Shown: positions 32,321 through 46,022 of the stretch, in pieces
Numbering within the stretch: the stretch's first letter is position 1
Layout: the number at the start of each line of letters is the position of its first letter
DNA from: Charina bottae
Taxonomy: Eukaryota > Chordata > Lepidosauria > Squamata > Charinaidae
Direction of reading: 5' to 3'
Length of the DNA: 64,000 nucleotides
NCBI GenBank assembly: GCA_023362775.1
Contig: JALMGJ010000003.1
Span: 79,156,355 to 79,220,354 of the forward strand
Made by a program: the position numbers and the translations under genes
Notes under the pieces: model-generated
Told to the model about the DNA's origin: nothing
What the model saw: the letters and a program-made list of their open reading frames with translations, nothing else
Databases searched by the model: none

Positions 32321-34159
32321 GAGAAAAGGGACCAAGAATATCTCCCATTTTGACTAATAAGGATTTTTGAGAAATAATCAAAACAAGCAATTTTATGTAC
32401 TTCTGCTTGATTGACCAAGCAGAATATATAACACCAATAACCAACGCTGTATAAGATATTTGCTGTTCTGAATAGACATGAGGCACTTTGCCTCATTTTA
32501 CTGCATGTAATTGCTTTAGAGCCAGCCTTATGAATCCATGACACACCAAACACCACTTGTGATCACATTAATTGTTCACTTAGGTTCTGTCAATTCAGAT
32601 GCTAGAACATATGCTATTTAAAGCATGGTACACAATTTCTCAACTTAAAGATGAAGGAAGCTTAGACAGCAGCAAGCTTAAAGCAATTAGCAACTGGGTA
32701 GACATAACGAGAGAATAAAACAGAATAACTAATGTGACAATACATTCACTAATATAATGTTAGGGGGAAAAAACAATTGCTGAAAGACTTGAAGGCACTT
32801 CTTTCATGTGAAAAACTGGTGAGCCAGAATATTAGGAAGTATATTATGTTTATATGATTTAAAAAAAAACAGATTTATGGATTGGAATTCCCACTTTACT
32901 GTTTTCATTACCTCTTCTTCAAATATATGAGCTCCATCTGGTTCCATGACATGAAAGGATTTTCATCATTATTTTTTGTTTTACTTCTTCATTTATTAAT
33001 GCAGAAATCATGATTATGTTCCTGACACAATGCAATTTATAACTATTTCTCATTGGTAACAAAGTTTAATATGCTACAGTGCTCACATTACAAAATCACC
33101 TTGTTTGTGACCTATAGTACTTGTTCTCAAGAGTCCATCCATGACATTCTCCATTGTGGGATACATTTGAATGCTATTTAGCAACCTTGCAGTGGTTTCT
33201 CTTCATTTTTAAAATAAATATTTCTATAAAAATGGACATATAAAATGTTTGTATATATATAATCATGGCATGCAAGTGTATGACTTTGCACAGTGAATTA
33301 AAAAAGGGTCAATCTGTTTCCCTCTAGCCTGAGAGAAAATAAATACATAGAGAAAATTGGTTTAGATGTTGTTTTCTTGACCACTGTCCTATGACTACCA
33401 TCTTATGCTGCATATTTCTGAAGTCTAGAGTGGCCTGACACCCTATTGAAATTGAGCATTTTATCACAGGATTGATCCTAAAAAGTTGACAGATAGCGCT
33501 AATCCAAATGACATTGGTGGCTTTACAATCTTCCACTTCATATGACATTTTCACTTACATTTGGATTAAAAAAAAAGCAATGAACTGATTGAAGAAGGGA
33601 CAAGTTACCAAGGTTCAAGAATGGTATCTTCTAAACTGGCAACTTTTTCAGTGATAATCACTTAGCTTCTTCACAATGAATTTTATACAAAAATAAGATA
33701 TTATATAGTACGTTAAAAGCTAAGGATCTACCCTATACTCAGGATATTTTATTTCTGAAAAATATATATAGAGATGAATGGATTTCTAATATTGATGGAT
33801 CCTTATGTCATTGTTATATCACTTTTGTTCTACCTCTTTAATGTGGTGATTTTTCCTTGCAGTAAGATCAAATGTCCTTCAAACCAAGATTGACTATTGG
33901 GACTTCATCCGTTGATTAACATAGTTTTCATGATATCAGTAAGGAAGTAGTTGCCTTGTTCTGCATTTTGTTTACTTCTCCTTCTAGCCTAGGTAATTGG
34001 TCTTTCTTGCTGGTTTCCCATTCAAATACTAACCAGACCCAACCCCACTAAGGTTCTGTCACTTGTTGAGATATGTTGTTTTCCCACTTAATTATTAATT
34101 ATGAAGAGACGATTTGAGTTGATATTTGTAATCTTAGTCACTGAACCTTATATCTGTAT
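32321..34159. other. Unrecognised AT-rich DNA
   Basis: No gene or repeat family recognised. Confidence 0.5.
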
Positions 34160-34210
34160 GTGACAGCTCCATGTAAACGGCAATACAATAATCGGGATCA
34201 AGATGCAGGG
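34160..34210 (-). mobile_element. L2-4: tiny old L2 fragment
   Basis: The minus strand reads PDYCIAVYMELS, which resembles the IDYCNALYMGLP box of L2 RT. Nothing on either side could be aligned by eye. Confidence 0.4.
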
Positions 34211-35580
34211 ATAAGCGTTGGGCCTATTTTGCCCCTTTAAGACAGAATGTGATGACCATTAGGGTTTTTTCCCCTTTCCTATTCTATTCCCCTTCCTCCC
34301 CTACCAACCTTTCCCCTCATGGGTCACTGTGGGACACAACACTCACATTGGCACACTATATTATCCAAAAAGAGAGGCTTAGAAATTGAAATGCTTACGT
34401 GGTCATGAACCTGTCTGCTGTTAAAAAAGAAATCTCTTTATCTTAGCTGCATTCTCAGCCCTGAATTTTTGTTCTTTTCCCCATGGAAAGTCCTTTAAAG
34501 TGCGGTGGACTCCAAGCTGAACAAGACTGGATGTGACTTTTTAGAAATAAAATGCCTGGTCTTATCCGCTTTCCTCTTTCGGACAACAATGGGAGATAAA
34601 TTCACTCCACAGGAACCTTTTGTGCACCATGCTACTGAGGCAATTTGCAGTTTGCTATGGAAAAAGACATCTTACACTACATTTATTCCCCCCTGCCGCT
34701 GGCTACAATTCAACCCACTTTGAGCCACTAAGCAGAGGTGCTGAGCTGAGCTCCTGCATTCCACATAATAACGGGTGTGCAAGGAAGCAAGAGACAAATA
34801 CAGAGCCTATTCCAAGAAGACTCCAGTTGAGGTTTGAGAGAAAGGCCCAGGGGGAGTGCAGAAAAGTACAGAAGTTCAATTGCAAAAGGCTTGAATAAAA
34901 CATTTTTAAATGAGGTCATTTTATTTGTCTCTGAGGTTCTAAAAAAAGCATATACGGCTATTGTGTATTCAGAATCTGGATAAGACTGATTTAAATGGCT
35001 ATAACCAATGCAAATGAAAAGCTCTTATAGGTCAGAGGGACGTCGGAGGACTTGTGGAAAGAGGGCCAGTGACATGCACTCAAGGGTAATCCAGCTATAC
35101 AGATGAGAGATGAGATATAATGACCAGGAACGACAGGCAAGTAGAAAAAGGTGAGCAAAATATGCATTTGGGAATTGATATTTGACAAATTAGGTACAAT
35201 TACATTATGCCTCAAATCAGGGTCAATATCAAAGGAAACAAAATATTTCAAAATGTATTGAATCTTCTGATGCTCTGCTGGATATAGCATAAACCAGACA
35301 TTTCTGCCTACAAAAGGCTTCCAGTATACATAATGCAACCGTGCAATTTATTCAATTGAAATGAATGAAATATGACAGTCCATACCTACATGGGGTTTTA
35401 GACTGGTGACAATGCAAGCCTGTTACAAAACAATGTCTAGCATTGAAAAATTAGCCAGCTTTATTTCCTATGTTATTGCTGTGAATTAGCAAAACCTCAC
35501 ACACTTGGGCAGGGTATTGCAGACCCTCTCCTTCCCCATATTTACTCAGAGTTGCAGAGGCTGAGCTACAACCAGACAGC

Positions 35581-35627
<47 letters not shown>

Positions 35628-36437
35628 TAGACCAGCAGGAGAGTTCATATTGACTACAAAATCCAAGCCTCAAGGGGGTGAAGGAAAGAAGAAGTTTCCC
35701 AGGCCTAACATGTACTCCTGAGCCCCCTGTTGCTGGCAATAATGAGTCAACAGGGAAGGAGAGAGCTGAAGGATGTGAAATGAAGGAGATCAACTGGAAG
35801 GGGACCAACAGAAAAGAACATCTGGAAGAAAGAGAAAGATTGCTGGATGATGCAAGCAAGATGGAAACTGGAAATAACCACATGGTTTTGGTGAGGTAGG
35901 TTCCAGAAGAAGCAGAGAGCCAAGCAGTAACTCTAGGAAAAAAGGGTAAGAGCTGCCTCTGAAATCCGGTAATAATAATAATTTATTAAACTTATATGCC
36001 GTCCAACTCCCAGTGAATCTAGGCAGTAGGAATTAAACTTTCTCTCGGGCTAGAAGTGAAGAAAGGTCTGAATTGAAGCCAAGAAAATCTTCAGTTTGCA
36101 CTGTTAATGTGGAGCAACTTATTCTTTTCATATAGAGACATTGCCTCAAATTCAACTGCTGCTGCAGTCCAGATCAAGGTGATGCTTGAGGCAGAATAGG
36201 GCTGCTCTGCACAGATTGATGAATCTATATAGCATTATGGAGTAGGAAAGTTTTGAAGGGATCTGCATTGAAGGACATAAATATAGTATCCACTCTTAGG
36301 ACAGGGGAAGCTAACCTTGTGGCACTTTGCTCCACCTCCTTTTATATTGCTTTTTCTGTAGAGACGCTTGAGAAAAGCTATTAGTGCCCATATTCAAACT
36401 TTCACCAGTCATCCTAATATATTCTATGTTCAACATC
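34211..36437. other. Mostly unrecognised DNA with one GT microsatellite
   Basis: No coding gene recognised. A GT run lies at 35583-35625. A short stretch at about 35970-36020 (tttattaaacttatatgccgtccaactccc) looks like the tail end of an old minus-strand L2-type element. Confidence 0.5.
35583..35625. repeat. GT dinucleotide microsatellite
   Basis: About 21 perfect GT units. The ORFs that read TH repeats on the minus strand are artefacts of this run. Confidence 0.95.
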
Positions 36438-36898
36438 TCTTATTTATTTATTTAATTAAATTTATATAACCACCCATCTCCCCCAACGGGGAACTCTGGG
36501 CGGTTTACAATAAAATAGTTAAAATAAAATATAAAACATCAATGTACAGTATATAAAATAATAAATAATTATAAATCCAGATGGATGGTGGAATTAAAAA
36601 CGAAGGACATTATGAAGCTAAGGAATTAGCCACCCCCATGAGGAACTATCCTTTCCTCCTTCCCATGCCAGGCGGCAAAACCAGGTCTTCAGCTCTTTCC
36701 TAAAGGTCGGGAGGGAGGAGATCTGCCTCAACTCTGGGGGCAAGATGTTCCACAGTGTGGGTGCCACCACAGAGAAGGCCCATCACCTAGACCCCTTCAG
36801 ATGACATTCTTTGATTGATGGGGTTCGTAGCAGGCCCTCTCTGAATGACCTGGTGGGGCGGGTCGATAAAATGGGGATAAGACGGTCCTTCAGGTATT
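36438..36898 (-). mobile_element. L2-5: 3' end of an L2 LINE
   Basis: The minus strand carries the last coding residues and the 3' UTR of an L2: the plus-strand text ccacccatctccc, ggaactctgggcggtttac and caagatgttccacagtgtggg matches L2-1 and L2-2. The tail is AAATA-like at 36438-36455. It is 5'-truncated near 36898, with no open frame left. Confidence 0.85.
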
Positions 36899-37704
36899 CG
36901 ATTCAAAATAATTTAGAATGTAACTAAATTTGCCGTAGCAGCAGAATATACCAGCATTTCACAGCCACTTCATTTTATCTCATGATAGCTCAGAATCTGT
37001 ATGGAGCAGGATCCCATTCAGCATCTCTACCCACCAATTCTTCGTAGCCTCATCTCTTGTATAAATAATGCAAAATAATGTGCAATGTTTCTAATTCTTT
37101 ATTTTCACATGTCTACTGTTATTTTAGCTGTGACCATAATAATAAATACTAAGTACAGTGTTCTTAATAAAAAGCTGTCCAGTCTGTCCATAAATACCTC
37201 CACTGAAGAACAGCCTATCACTCTATGACAAACTGTTGAATTATCAGAAACATTCATTCTGTCAGGGAGAATATGCTAATATTTAGTTGAAATCTAAATT
37301 TCAACTTATTAATTTTTGTCTGGTCCTGTAAACTAAATATTTAGTACTCAAAGCATGAGAACTAAAGACCTAGTTTGCTGACTGGGTGGAATTGCCTTCT
37401 GCAAAACAGAACCAACCGTAAAACTTCATTCAAACTGTAAAATATGTGAGAGATTTTGTGCATTGATTCAAACCATTGAGCTTCATACCATCTGTTCTTT
37501 CATTTAAACAAAAAATGTACCCAGAAATACCCAGAAAAATAAATCCTCCCCCAATTTCCAGATTGTGAACATCTGCATTATAAATATGGCAATAAACTTA
37601 ACTTCTGCATTATAAATGTTCAATTTATTGACATATATTGATTGCCTGCTTTGGCTTAAGAAAATGGCAAAAGGCTATTGTGAGGCATATATCATCTGAT
37701 ATAC
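36899..37704. other. Unrecognised AT-rich DNA
   Basis: Nothing recognisable. Confidence 0.5.
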
Positions 37705-37975
37705 AGTATCTTATGCTGAAGCTCAAATACTTTGGCCACCTAATGCGAAGAGAGGACTCACTGGAAAAGACCCTGATGCTGGGAAAGACTGAAGGCAAAA
37801 GGAGAAGGGGACGGCAGAGGACGAGATGGTTAGACAGCATCACCGATGTAATGAACATGAATTTGAGTAAACTCTGGGAGACAGTGGAGGACAGGAAGGC
37901 CTGGCGTGCTATGGTCCATGAAGTCACGAAGAGTCGGACACGACTAAATGACTGAACAACAACAACAAAAATGCA
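37705..37975 (+). mobile_element. BovB-3: 5'-truncated Bov-B 3' end
   Basis: The plus-strand frame from about 37711 reads LMLKLKYFGHLMRREDSLEKTLMLG, RRRGRQRTRWLDSITD, and WRAMVHEVTKSRTRLND, the exact C-terminus of Bov-B. It is followed by the 3' end tgactgaacaacaacaacaa. The frame is intact over about 80 codons, so this is a fairly young insertion. No target duplication is obvious by eye. Confidence 0.93.
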
Positions 37976-40900
37976 GGTAAACAAATATTTTTAGAGCATG
38001 TCAGAGCTGTACAGATGGACTATATCTGATCTACACCAGCATCATATGTATTGAATCACTGGCCAGTTCTGTCAAAGGTTCCCCTCATTTTATAAATAGC
38101 GAAAAAATTCTCATCTGTTTTGATATATATAGTAGCTTCCTCAGATGTACCCAGGGTTGTGCACCATTTCCCAAAATCTATACCCTTTGATATGCGGTGT
38201 TTTAGTTGAGAAATATTATGAGATGGATGGTAGTGGATTCTGTGAGTCATATCTCTATTTGTGCTGCAACAGATTCTGTTTTGGCAGATTATGTGATCGT
38301 TTCCTCCCTCCCCCAACATTTTAGGAAGTTACTACAGCTATTAGTTATTTTACCAGAAGAACCAGTGGAGTTTGCCATGCTACCCAGGGAAAAGCCAAAC
38401 AGAAGAGAAATAATTTACTCATGTTAGCTCCCTAAAGCTTTTGGATAAAATGGGATAAACAAATTAAGCTAACAAAAACATAGAAAGGGAATACTCTCAC
38501 AAGTTCCAAGATCAATGTTGTTTCAGTAACCAGAAGTAAACATATATATCCCAATTTGGACCAATCTGGTAATTGTCCTCTGAGCCTCACGGTGTTTGAG
38601 TACCCAGGAACTGCACATTAATTTAAAAATTAAAGGAAGGTATGAAAAGATATATGTATATGAATGCATTATTCAATGAAATTAGTGGTATCAGAAAATT
38701 ACCAGGGGAATTTCATATACTGTATGCATGAAAGCTCTCAGCCCCATAATAAATATGAATAGTTATACATAAAATTCTAAAACAATGGAAAAACAATTGG
38801 GTGATAAATGGGAGAAAGGTTCATTGCTTTTAGGGATTACATTATAAAGGAGGACAGTATAATCTTATTCAATTTGTGAATATTTGTGAATATACTGTAT
38901 TAATGATTTATGGATACACCAAGTACTGCCCACATACCTGAATGAGGAAAAAATCCCAGCAGAACACTACTTATTGTGGTTTTTGTTGCTTTTTGCGGAG
39001 AGAATATTGAAGGCTTAGGCTGTTCGTGCAATCAAACTTGAACAGAGTATATTTGGTGCGAAGCAGACTCCTAAAATCACACAGTATAGCCACAGATTCT
39101 TACTCCTATTGAGAAAATGAATTAATTATTTCTGATTATTAGCAGGACTATTAGCTCAATAGACAATAATCATATAGAAGCTGTATGCATGGACAATACG
39201 ACACAAAAGGATTTAGACTAAAAACGGAAAGGAGACTCTAGAATGAAGACATCTGTCTGTGAGACACAAAGCTCCAAGTTTGCCATGACCTGTGAATTTA
39301 CAAAAGCCATCTCTCCATGAAACCTGACAATTTGTTACCCAACCTCTAGAAGTATATTCAAATTGACTATGAAGAGCCAATATAAAGAAGGGAATGGGAA
39401 GTCCGAGTGCAAGTCTGGTGCCTCTACATCTAACTAAGGAGTTTATTTTGGTGACACATAAATGTCTATAGTGATCCTTCTCATTGATCATCCTAGTGTA
39501 AATTCAGACAATTGAGTTATCATCCCACCATGGGACAGCCCTTATGCTTAGAAAAGGATGCATTTTGCTTTCTGTTGCTCAATCTACAACCTGAATTTCA
39601 ATTGAGGAATGCAGCTGCAATCCTCCTGTGAGATAACAAAAATGGCAGTAAAACTGTCAAAAGCTGCTGCAGGGGACTGTTCAATAATACTCTATCTTTT
39701 TATAGGGGATACTTTTAAAAAGATAGACTTGGAAATGATTGCCAATATCTTGGAACTGAGAAAAACAAAATAAAACAAAGGAGGAATCGGGGTAGGGAAT
39801 GGCTTTCATTAAATGTAGCTTGCAGGCAAACACGCCGTTACACTCTACAGTAGTACTACTGGCTCATGATTCGGTGCATTGTTGAACCTCTTGGATGGCT
39901 GATTTAATATTGTCCACATCTGTTGAGAAGACCTAAAGCACATTATTTATATGGATTCTTCATGTGCAAATAACAATTTCCATCTTATATTCCAGTGTAT
40001 CACTCTCTGTGCTGTAGGAAAATTAAAAGTCTAATTCTGTGCTTCCAGCTGTGAATGTTGGGCTGTAATCACTGCTTTTGGTGCTCCACAACCATTTTCA
40101 ATGTCCCTGTTTAACCCCCATGGTTATCTGTTTGTTGCACTGCCAACTATCTTTTCTCATGCAGCTTCATGGCTGAGATTCCCTACCCACCCACATACAC
40201 ACACATGTTGGTCTCACGTAGGATATATATTCCTTTAATAATGATTTAATTTGTAACCTGAAGTGAATTGTATTTGTATTTATTAGATATACAAAAGGCT
40301 TCACTGAGAGATTTCGGGTAACTTGAGATCTGAATAGGGAAGAATAATGCCATAAGCTTGTATTTTATGAATATGATATTATAGGTATTTATACATAAGA
40401 TTTGATACAAGACACAGAACATCAAACACTACTTGCTCTGTCTTTCTCTCTCTCTTTATTAATATAACAATGTAAAACAAAACAGGTTTCTACTTTTGCT
40501 TTTAGCCATCATTCCTTTGCAAGAGATATTTACAACTAGATAAGCTCAAACTCTTCTCTCTGCTCTTTCAACCCACCTGATGGATAAACAGCAGAAAAAA
40601 AGACAGAAGCAATGAATCAAGGCTTGAGCCATTTTCAACTGGTAAATCATTCTAAAATAAAGCATTATTTACTAGTTTTGTGAAACTTCCTGCTTCTGGC
40701 CAAGTCTACTTTGTTAAGCATACAGCCTAGCATGCTATCCAAAATAAATGATGCTACTTCTGTGTTTTATACCTACTTCCCACTTAGAAATAATTATAAT
40801 TATTACTAATTATACTTGCTGGAATTAATTCAGTCTCTGGCTAGTAGAACTTGGTATCTCTAATCTTCACTCTCCAAACTTCACTCTCCCCTATGGAGAC

Positions 40901-41934
40901 CATCTCACAGATTTGTTCCCCAGTTCCTCTTTTCTTCAGTGGGTCTTGTCTTAGGACTCCCTGATCCACTTTAGAGTCTTTCCTTTGGCAATTCCTGGAG
41001 ATAAACAACAAACTTTTTACAGCCAATGCTGTCTACATCCATCTTGGTTTGTTAGCCACTACAACCCCATCTCTCTTCCCTCCCCCAAAATTTCATTTTT
41101 CTTTTTATAAGTCCCTTTTTAAAGATTTCACCTCTGCTCAGCATTCCTCTCCCCCACACTTCTCCTTTGAGAAAAATCTTGCTATAGGAAATTAAGTTAC
41201 CTCCTACTCACTTATCAGCTAACCAGAACAGAGTTTCTGTTGGGGTTTCTAGGTGGCTACATGACTATAGTATGGGCTATAGCAGGTTGTCAAAGATGAT
41301 ACAATGATATCTAAGACTCTATGTGAACTATGCAGTAATAAAGACTAAGTACCCTAAGTGGCTTAAAAGAAAACCAACATTTGTTTATAAATGCATCCTT
41401 TAACAATGTTTATGCCCCCCACACTCTTTGAAGAGCCTAACATGTAAAGTAAATCATCTTCCAGATGTACTGAGGAAGCACAAGAAATCTTGAAAGGCCT
41501 CAGTGAAAAATTAGGCACTTTAAAAATAAATCACAGAAGTAGACAGCTTTGAAATGCCATAGAAATGTTGGGGAAATTTTTCCCAAGCTTTGAAGAACCA
41601 TATTAGTGGTTTATCTGGGAGAAGCTTCAGTTAAAGAGGGATTATAGCCAAGTGACAGAATATGCATTTGTCATGCAGGTTGCCTATTATAGGTGTCATC
41701 TCTAGACTAAAAAGGTGCCATAAGATGGGACCAGAGAAAGTGGTTTGCAATTAGAAGAGATGACCCTGGGCTAGATGGCCAAACTGTCTAATTTAGTAGA
41801 ATTATATTCTGCCTGGTTGAGTTTTGTTTTGTTTTGGGGGGTAGCTTAAATGTAATTTTTAGTCCTGCTACCAATTGTAAGATAGAGAAAAGCTCAGAAA
41901 TATGTATCCATGCACTTTCAGAATAGTAGGCACT
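37976..41934. other. About 4 kb without recognised genes or repeats
   Basis: The ORFs 38056-38319, 38206-38427, 39213-39491 and 40841-41026 show no family resemblance. Composition is AT-rich and looks unique. Confidence 0.5.
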
Positions 41935-41942
41935 TAACAGCT

Positions 41943-42168
41943 CTTGCCAACCTAGCAATTCGAAAGCATGCAAATGCAAGTAGATTAATAGGTACCACTT
42001 TGGTGGGATGGTAACAGCGTTCCGCGTGCATCATGCCGGCCACATGACCGTGGAAGCATCTTCGGACAACGCTGGCTCTTCGACTAACAAATGGAGATGA
42101 GCACCGGCCGCTAGAGTCGGACACGACTGCACAAATGTGCGGGGGGAACCTTTACCTTTACCTTTACC
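41943..42168 (+). mobile_element. Sauria-type SINE, 5'-truncated
   Basis: It begins inside the SINE body at tcttgccaacctagcaattcg and runs to agtcggacacgactgcac and an ACCTTT tail. The tRNA-like head is missing. The octamer taacagct at 41935-41942 and 42169-42176 is a likely target duplication, which may share bases with the SINE at its left edge. Confidence 0.9.
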
Positions 42169-42192
42169 TAACAGCTATATACATTCCATTGT

Positions 42193-42223
42193 CGTAGAGA
42201 TGGGCGGTGATAAATTCGAATAA

Positions 42224-42266
<43 letters not shown>

Positions 42267-42272
42267 AAATAA
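42193..42272 (+). mobile_element. L2-6: 80-bp ultra-truncated L2 insertion
   Basis: It contains only the last bases of an L2 3' UTR (gagatgggcggtgataaatt) and an AATA repeat tail. Perfect 16-bp direct repeats atatacattccattgt at 42177-42192 and 42273-42288 prove a separate insertion, made into the flank of the Sauria SINE just upstream. Confidence 0.9.
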
Positions 42273-42288
42273 ATATACATTCCATTGT

Positions 42289-43523
42289 TCAAAACAATTG
42301 ATTCTATTCTGTCCACTCTAGAAACTGAGAGACAAGACTGTTTTCCATGGTTAATGTGTATTAGTCTAACTTTACTTCAGTACTCATCTATATAATAAAG
42401 AGATGTGTTTTTAAGATTTCATCAAAGTATTGGAAACTATTATGTAGTTTGCCCCTCTCCTCTTAATTGTACCCCCAATTTGGCTTGGTGTTGGCACAAA
42501 CATTATACTATGTTTAATCCAAGAGGTCAAAATGCTGATCACAGAGAACAATTACTTTCTACAGGTAAACTGTTATCCTTATGTGTTTGGAGTCATCTCA
42601 CAGGCATGTCTAATTGGGGAAGGGAGCCCAGTTTGGGGGAAAAAGCAAGGTGCCTTCAATATCTACTCCCATAATCTCCTGTAGACAGCAATTCTGGTAA
42701 GGATAGGGAATACAAATATTAAAAAGAATCCAAGGTTGACATTCCCCAAACAGTCATTCCCTTGTGCAGATATCCCCCAAAAATCTTTTCCTGTGCATCA
42801 CTGGTTAGTGGGTCTTGCTAAAAGAATAGCAGATGTAGGAAAAGAATATCTGCATAAAATAATGTTGTCAGAGCCATGAACTCTTCCTGTGCCATGCTGT
42901 GCTTTTCAATGATTGATCCATTCTTCGTTGGAAACTTTTGGGCCTTCTTTGGAACCTTGTTTGTTAAACAAAACAAGACTAAAACTTTTTAGGGCCACAG
43001 TTTTTAGTAACTTTTTGTTCAGACCAGGGTGAAAGCCATAAGTCCAATTGTGCTATATTCCCCATAAATTGCCAGCCATGGTTATTTGCCCTTATACCAT
43101 TAGTCTCAAATATTAATAAATTGCATTGATTGGTTATAAATTATAGTTTTATTTTTGACTTCTGGAATGTACAGTATAAGCCTTCTTAATAACCTGTAGG
43201 GTAAATGTCCAGACAGTATTGGTGTTATGGGAGGCCCTAGTTTGTAATACAACAAACAAGTACAAATTCTAAAAGAATAGTAGGCCCTTAGAGTAATTTG
43301 ATGCTGTTTGAATTCCTGAAAATAACTGACTTGGGTTTTATTCTACTAAGTAGTCTGCTTTAGTTGAGAAATACTGTAGTCATTAAAGATTGCCCTGTAG
43401 AAGCATGCAGTATAATATATTAAGGAAATTCTAGATATTCTATGATAATGCTATTATTTGAGTTCCAGTTATTAAATAGCATGTTGCCTTTAAATGTTAA
43501 AGATACATTTATAGATTTATTTC
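42289..43523. other. Unrecognised AT-rich DNA
   Basis: No gene or repeat recognised. Confidence 0.5.
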
Positions 43524-43541
43524 AAGATTCAAATAAAACTT

Positions 43542-44244
43542 TCTCGGACCATAATCCAGTTAATATTGCAATAAAATTAAATCAAAAATGTTACAAATGG
43601 AAACTAAATGAAGATATTTTAAAAAAAAGAAGAATTGGTAGAAGACTGTAAACAAAAACTTAAAGAGTTTTTTCAAATAAATTTAAATAATGAAGTTGAT
43701 GCTAGCACTGTTTGGGATACTAGTAAAGCATATATGAGAGGATATTTTATGTATTTAAGCAGAAAAATGAAAAAGATAAATCAACAGAATTTGCAAACTG
43801 TTTTGGAACAAATTAAATTAAAGGAAAAAGAATTACAAGACAAACCTTCAGAAAACAAAATAATCCATCAAATTAAAATATTACAACAAGAAGTAAATAT
43901 GATCACACTTAAAGAAATTGAGATGAAATTGAGATATGCTAAACAAAAGAACTTTGAATATGCAAATAAGACAGGCAGATGGCTGGCCTATAAATTAAGA
44001 AAAGATAAGAAAAAAAATAATTACTAAGGTTCGAGAAAATAATACGGATATGGTTGATAACACAAAAATTCAAAAAGCATTTCAAAACTATTTTTCTAAA
44101 TTATATGAAAAGCAAGAAATTGCACCAGAGAATATAGATGAGTATCTGATGAAACACAAGATTGTTAAATTGACTCATAATCAGAACTTAATTCTCAATG
44201 GGGCTGTATCAACACAAGAAATTGTAGAAGCAATAAAAAAATGA
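43542..44244 (+). pseudogene. L1-3 ORF2: endonuclease end and linker
   Basis: Three frames together make one protein stretch: SDHNPV (catalytic His block of the endonuclease) to KLNEDILKK, then VEDCKQKLKEFFQINLN to KLRKDKKKN, then KIQKAFQNYFSKLYEKQE to EIVEAIKK. The frame changes at three A-runs (near 43620, 44010 and 44235), consistent with one-base changes in homopolymers. No other damage is visible. Confidence 0.88.
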
Positions 44245-46022
44245 AATTAGGAAAAGTTCCAGATCCAGATGGAATTACAGCAGGATACTATAAATGTTTT
44301 ATTGATCAAATTATTTATCCATTTAAAGAATTGGCAAATTTAATTTTGACTGGAAGTCCGATACCAAAATCATGGACGGAAGCCAACATTATTCTAATTC
44401 CTAAAGAAGGTCATGATACAACACTCTGCCAAAATTATAGACCTATATCATTATTAAATAATGATTATAAATTATTCACACTAATTTTGACAGAAAGACT
44501 GAAAAGAGTTATGCAAGAAATAATCAAACAAGAACAAAGTGGTTTTCTTCCAAAAAGACAAATAAAGGACAATATTAGAAATATCTTAAATGTAATAGAA
44601 TATGCTCAAACTCATAACGAAAAAGAAATAACTTTATTATTTCTAGATTCAGAAAAAGCGTTTGACAATTTAAATTGGGACTTCATGCTTAAAACCTTAG
44701 AATATATGGAATTTGGTACTCCCTTTAAAACAGCAGTAAAAGCAATATATACAACCCAGAAAGCAAAAATTATAGTTAACGACGAATTTACAAAACTATT
44801 TAAAATTGAAAAAGGAACAAGACAAGGATGTCCACTTTCTCCTTTACTGTTTATATTAATACTGGAAATTCTCCTTAATGATATCAGAGACGAAGAAAAA
44901 ATAGAAGGGATCAAGATTAAAAAAGAAAGTTTCAAACTAAGAGCTTTTGCAGATGATATTGCATTAACAATACAAAATCCAATAGAATCTATTGAATACT
45001 TAATGAAAAATATAAAAGAATTTGGAAAATTGGCAGGTTTCAAAATAAATAAACTTAAAACTAAAATGATAAATATAAATATGAATCGAAAAAATCAAGA
45101 AATACTAGAAAATAAAACAGGATTTAAAAATGTCAAAAGTACAAAATATCTAGGAATAATAGTATCAGCAAAAAACAACGATTTATTTCAAAATAATTAT
45201 GTAAAACTATGGAAGGAGATTAAACAAGACTTGATAAGATGGGGAAAGTTACATTTATCTTTGATGGGAAAAATTTCAACAATTAAAATGAATATATTGC
45301 CTAGATTTTTATTTCTATTCCAAACAATACCAATACTAATTTCGGATAATACCTTTCAATCCTGGCAAAAAGAATTATCAAAATTTATATGGCAAGGAAA
45401 AAAGCCAAGAATAAAATATAAACTATTACAAGATGCCAAAGAAAGAGGAGGACTAGGACTCCCAGATTTAAAACTATATCACGAAGCATCTAGTCTCATG
45501 TGGATAAAAGAATGGGCTACACTAGAAAATTATAAACTATTACTTTTGGAAGGTCATGATTTAAGATTCGGTTGGCATGCATATCTTTGGTACGACAAAA
45601 TTAAAGTAAATAGAACGTTTAATAATCATTGTATAAGAAGAGCATTGATAAAAACCTGGAATAAATATAAGAAAAGATTACTACCAAATACACCTTATTG
45701 GCTATCTTCCCAAGAAGCCTTCACTAGAAAAGAAAGTGCTGACAGATGTAAATGGTTCAGATATAAAGATTTACTATATTATGAAGGTGACAAATTAGAA
45801 ATAAAAACAAGAGAAGAATTAGAAAAAAAGAAGGATTATCAATGTAACTGGTTCATATACCTACAGTTAAAAGAACAATTCAAATTAGATAAAAAGAAAT
45901 ATAAATTTACAAAAGAACCAACGCGGTTAGAAAACCAATTATATTCTAGTAATGAACATACCATAACGAAATTTTACAAAATGCTATTACAAATAAAATT
46001 AGAAGACGAACAAACCAAATAA
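44241..46022 (+). pseudogene. L1-3 ORF2: reverse transcriptase domain
   Basis: The 593-codon open frame starts in RT block 0 (GKVPDPDGITAGYYKCF) and includes NYRPISLLN, LFLDSEKAFD (residues 131-142), RQGCPLSPLLF (194-204) and the catalytic box FADD (236-239). Thumb and connection regions follow. This enzyme copies L1 RNA at the nicked target. A TAA at 46020-46022 ends the frame, and the protein continues in the same frame at 46026. The ATG at 44241 is not a native start. Confidence 0.93.

Noticed and set aside
35451..35883. ORFs with long Thr-His runs
   Set aside because: Produced by the GT microsatellite.
42220..42272. AATA microsatellite or CRISPR-like array
   Set aside because: It is the tail of L2-6, bounded by target duplications; there are no spacers.
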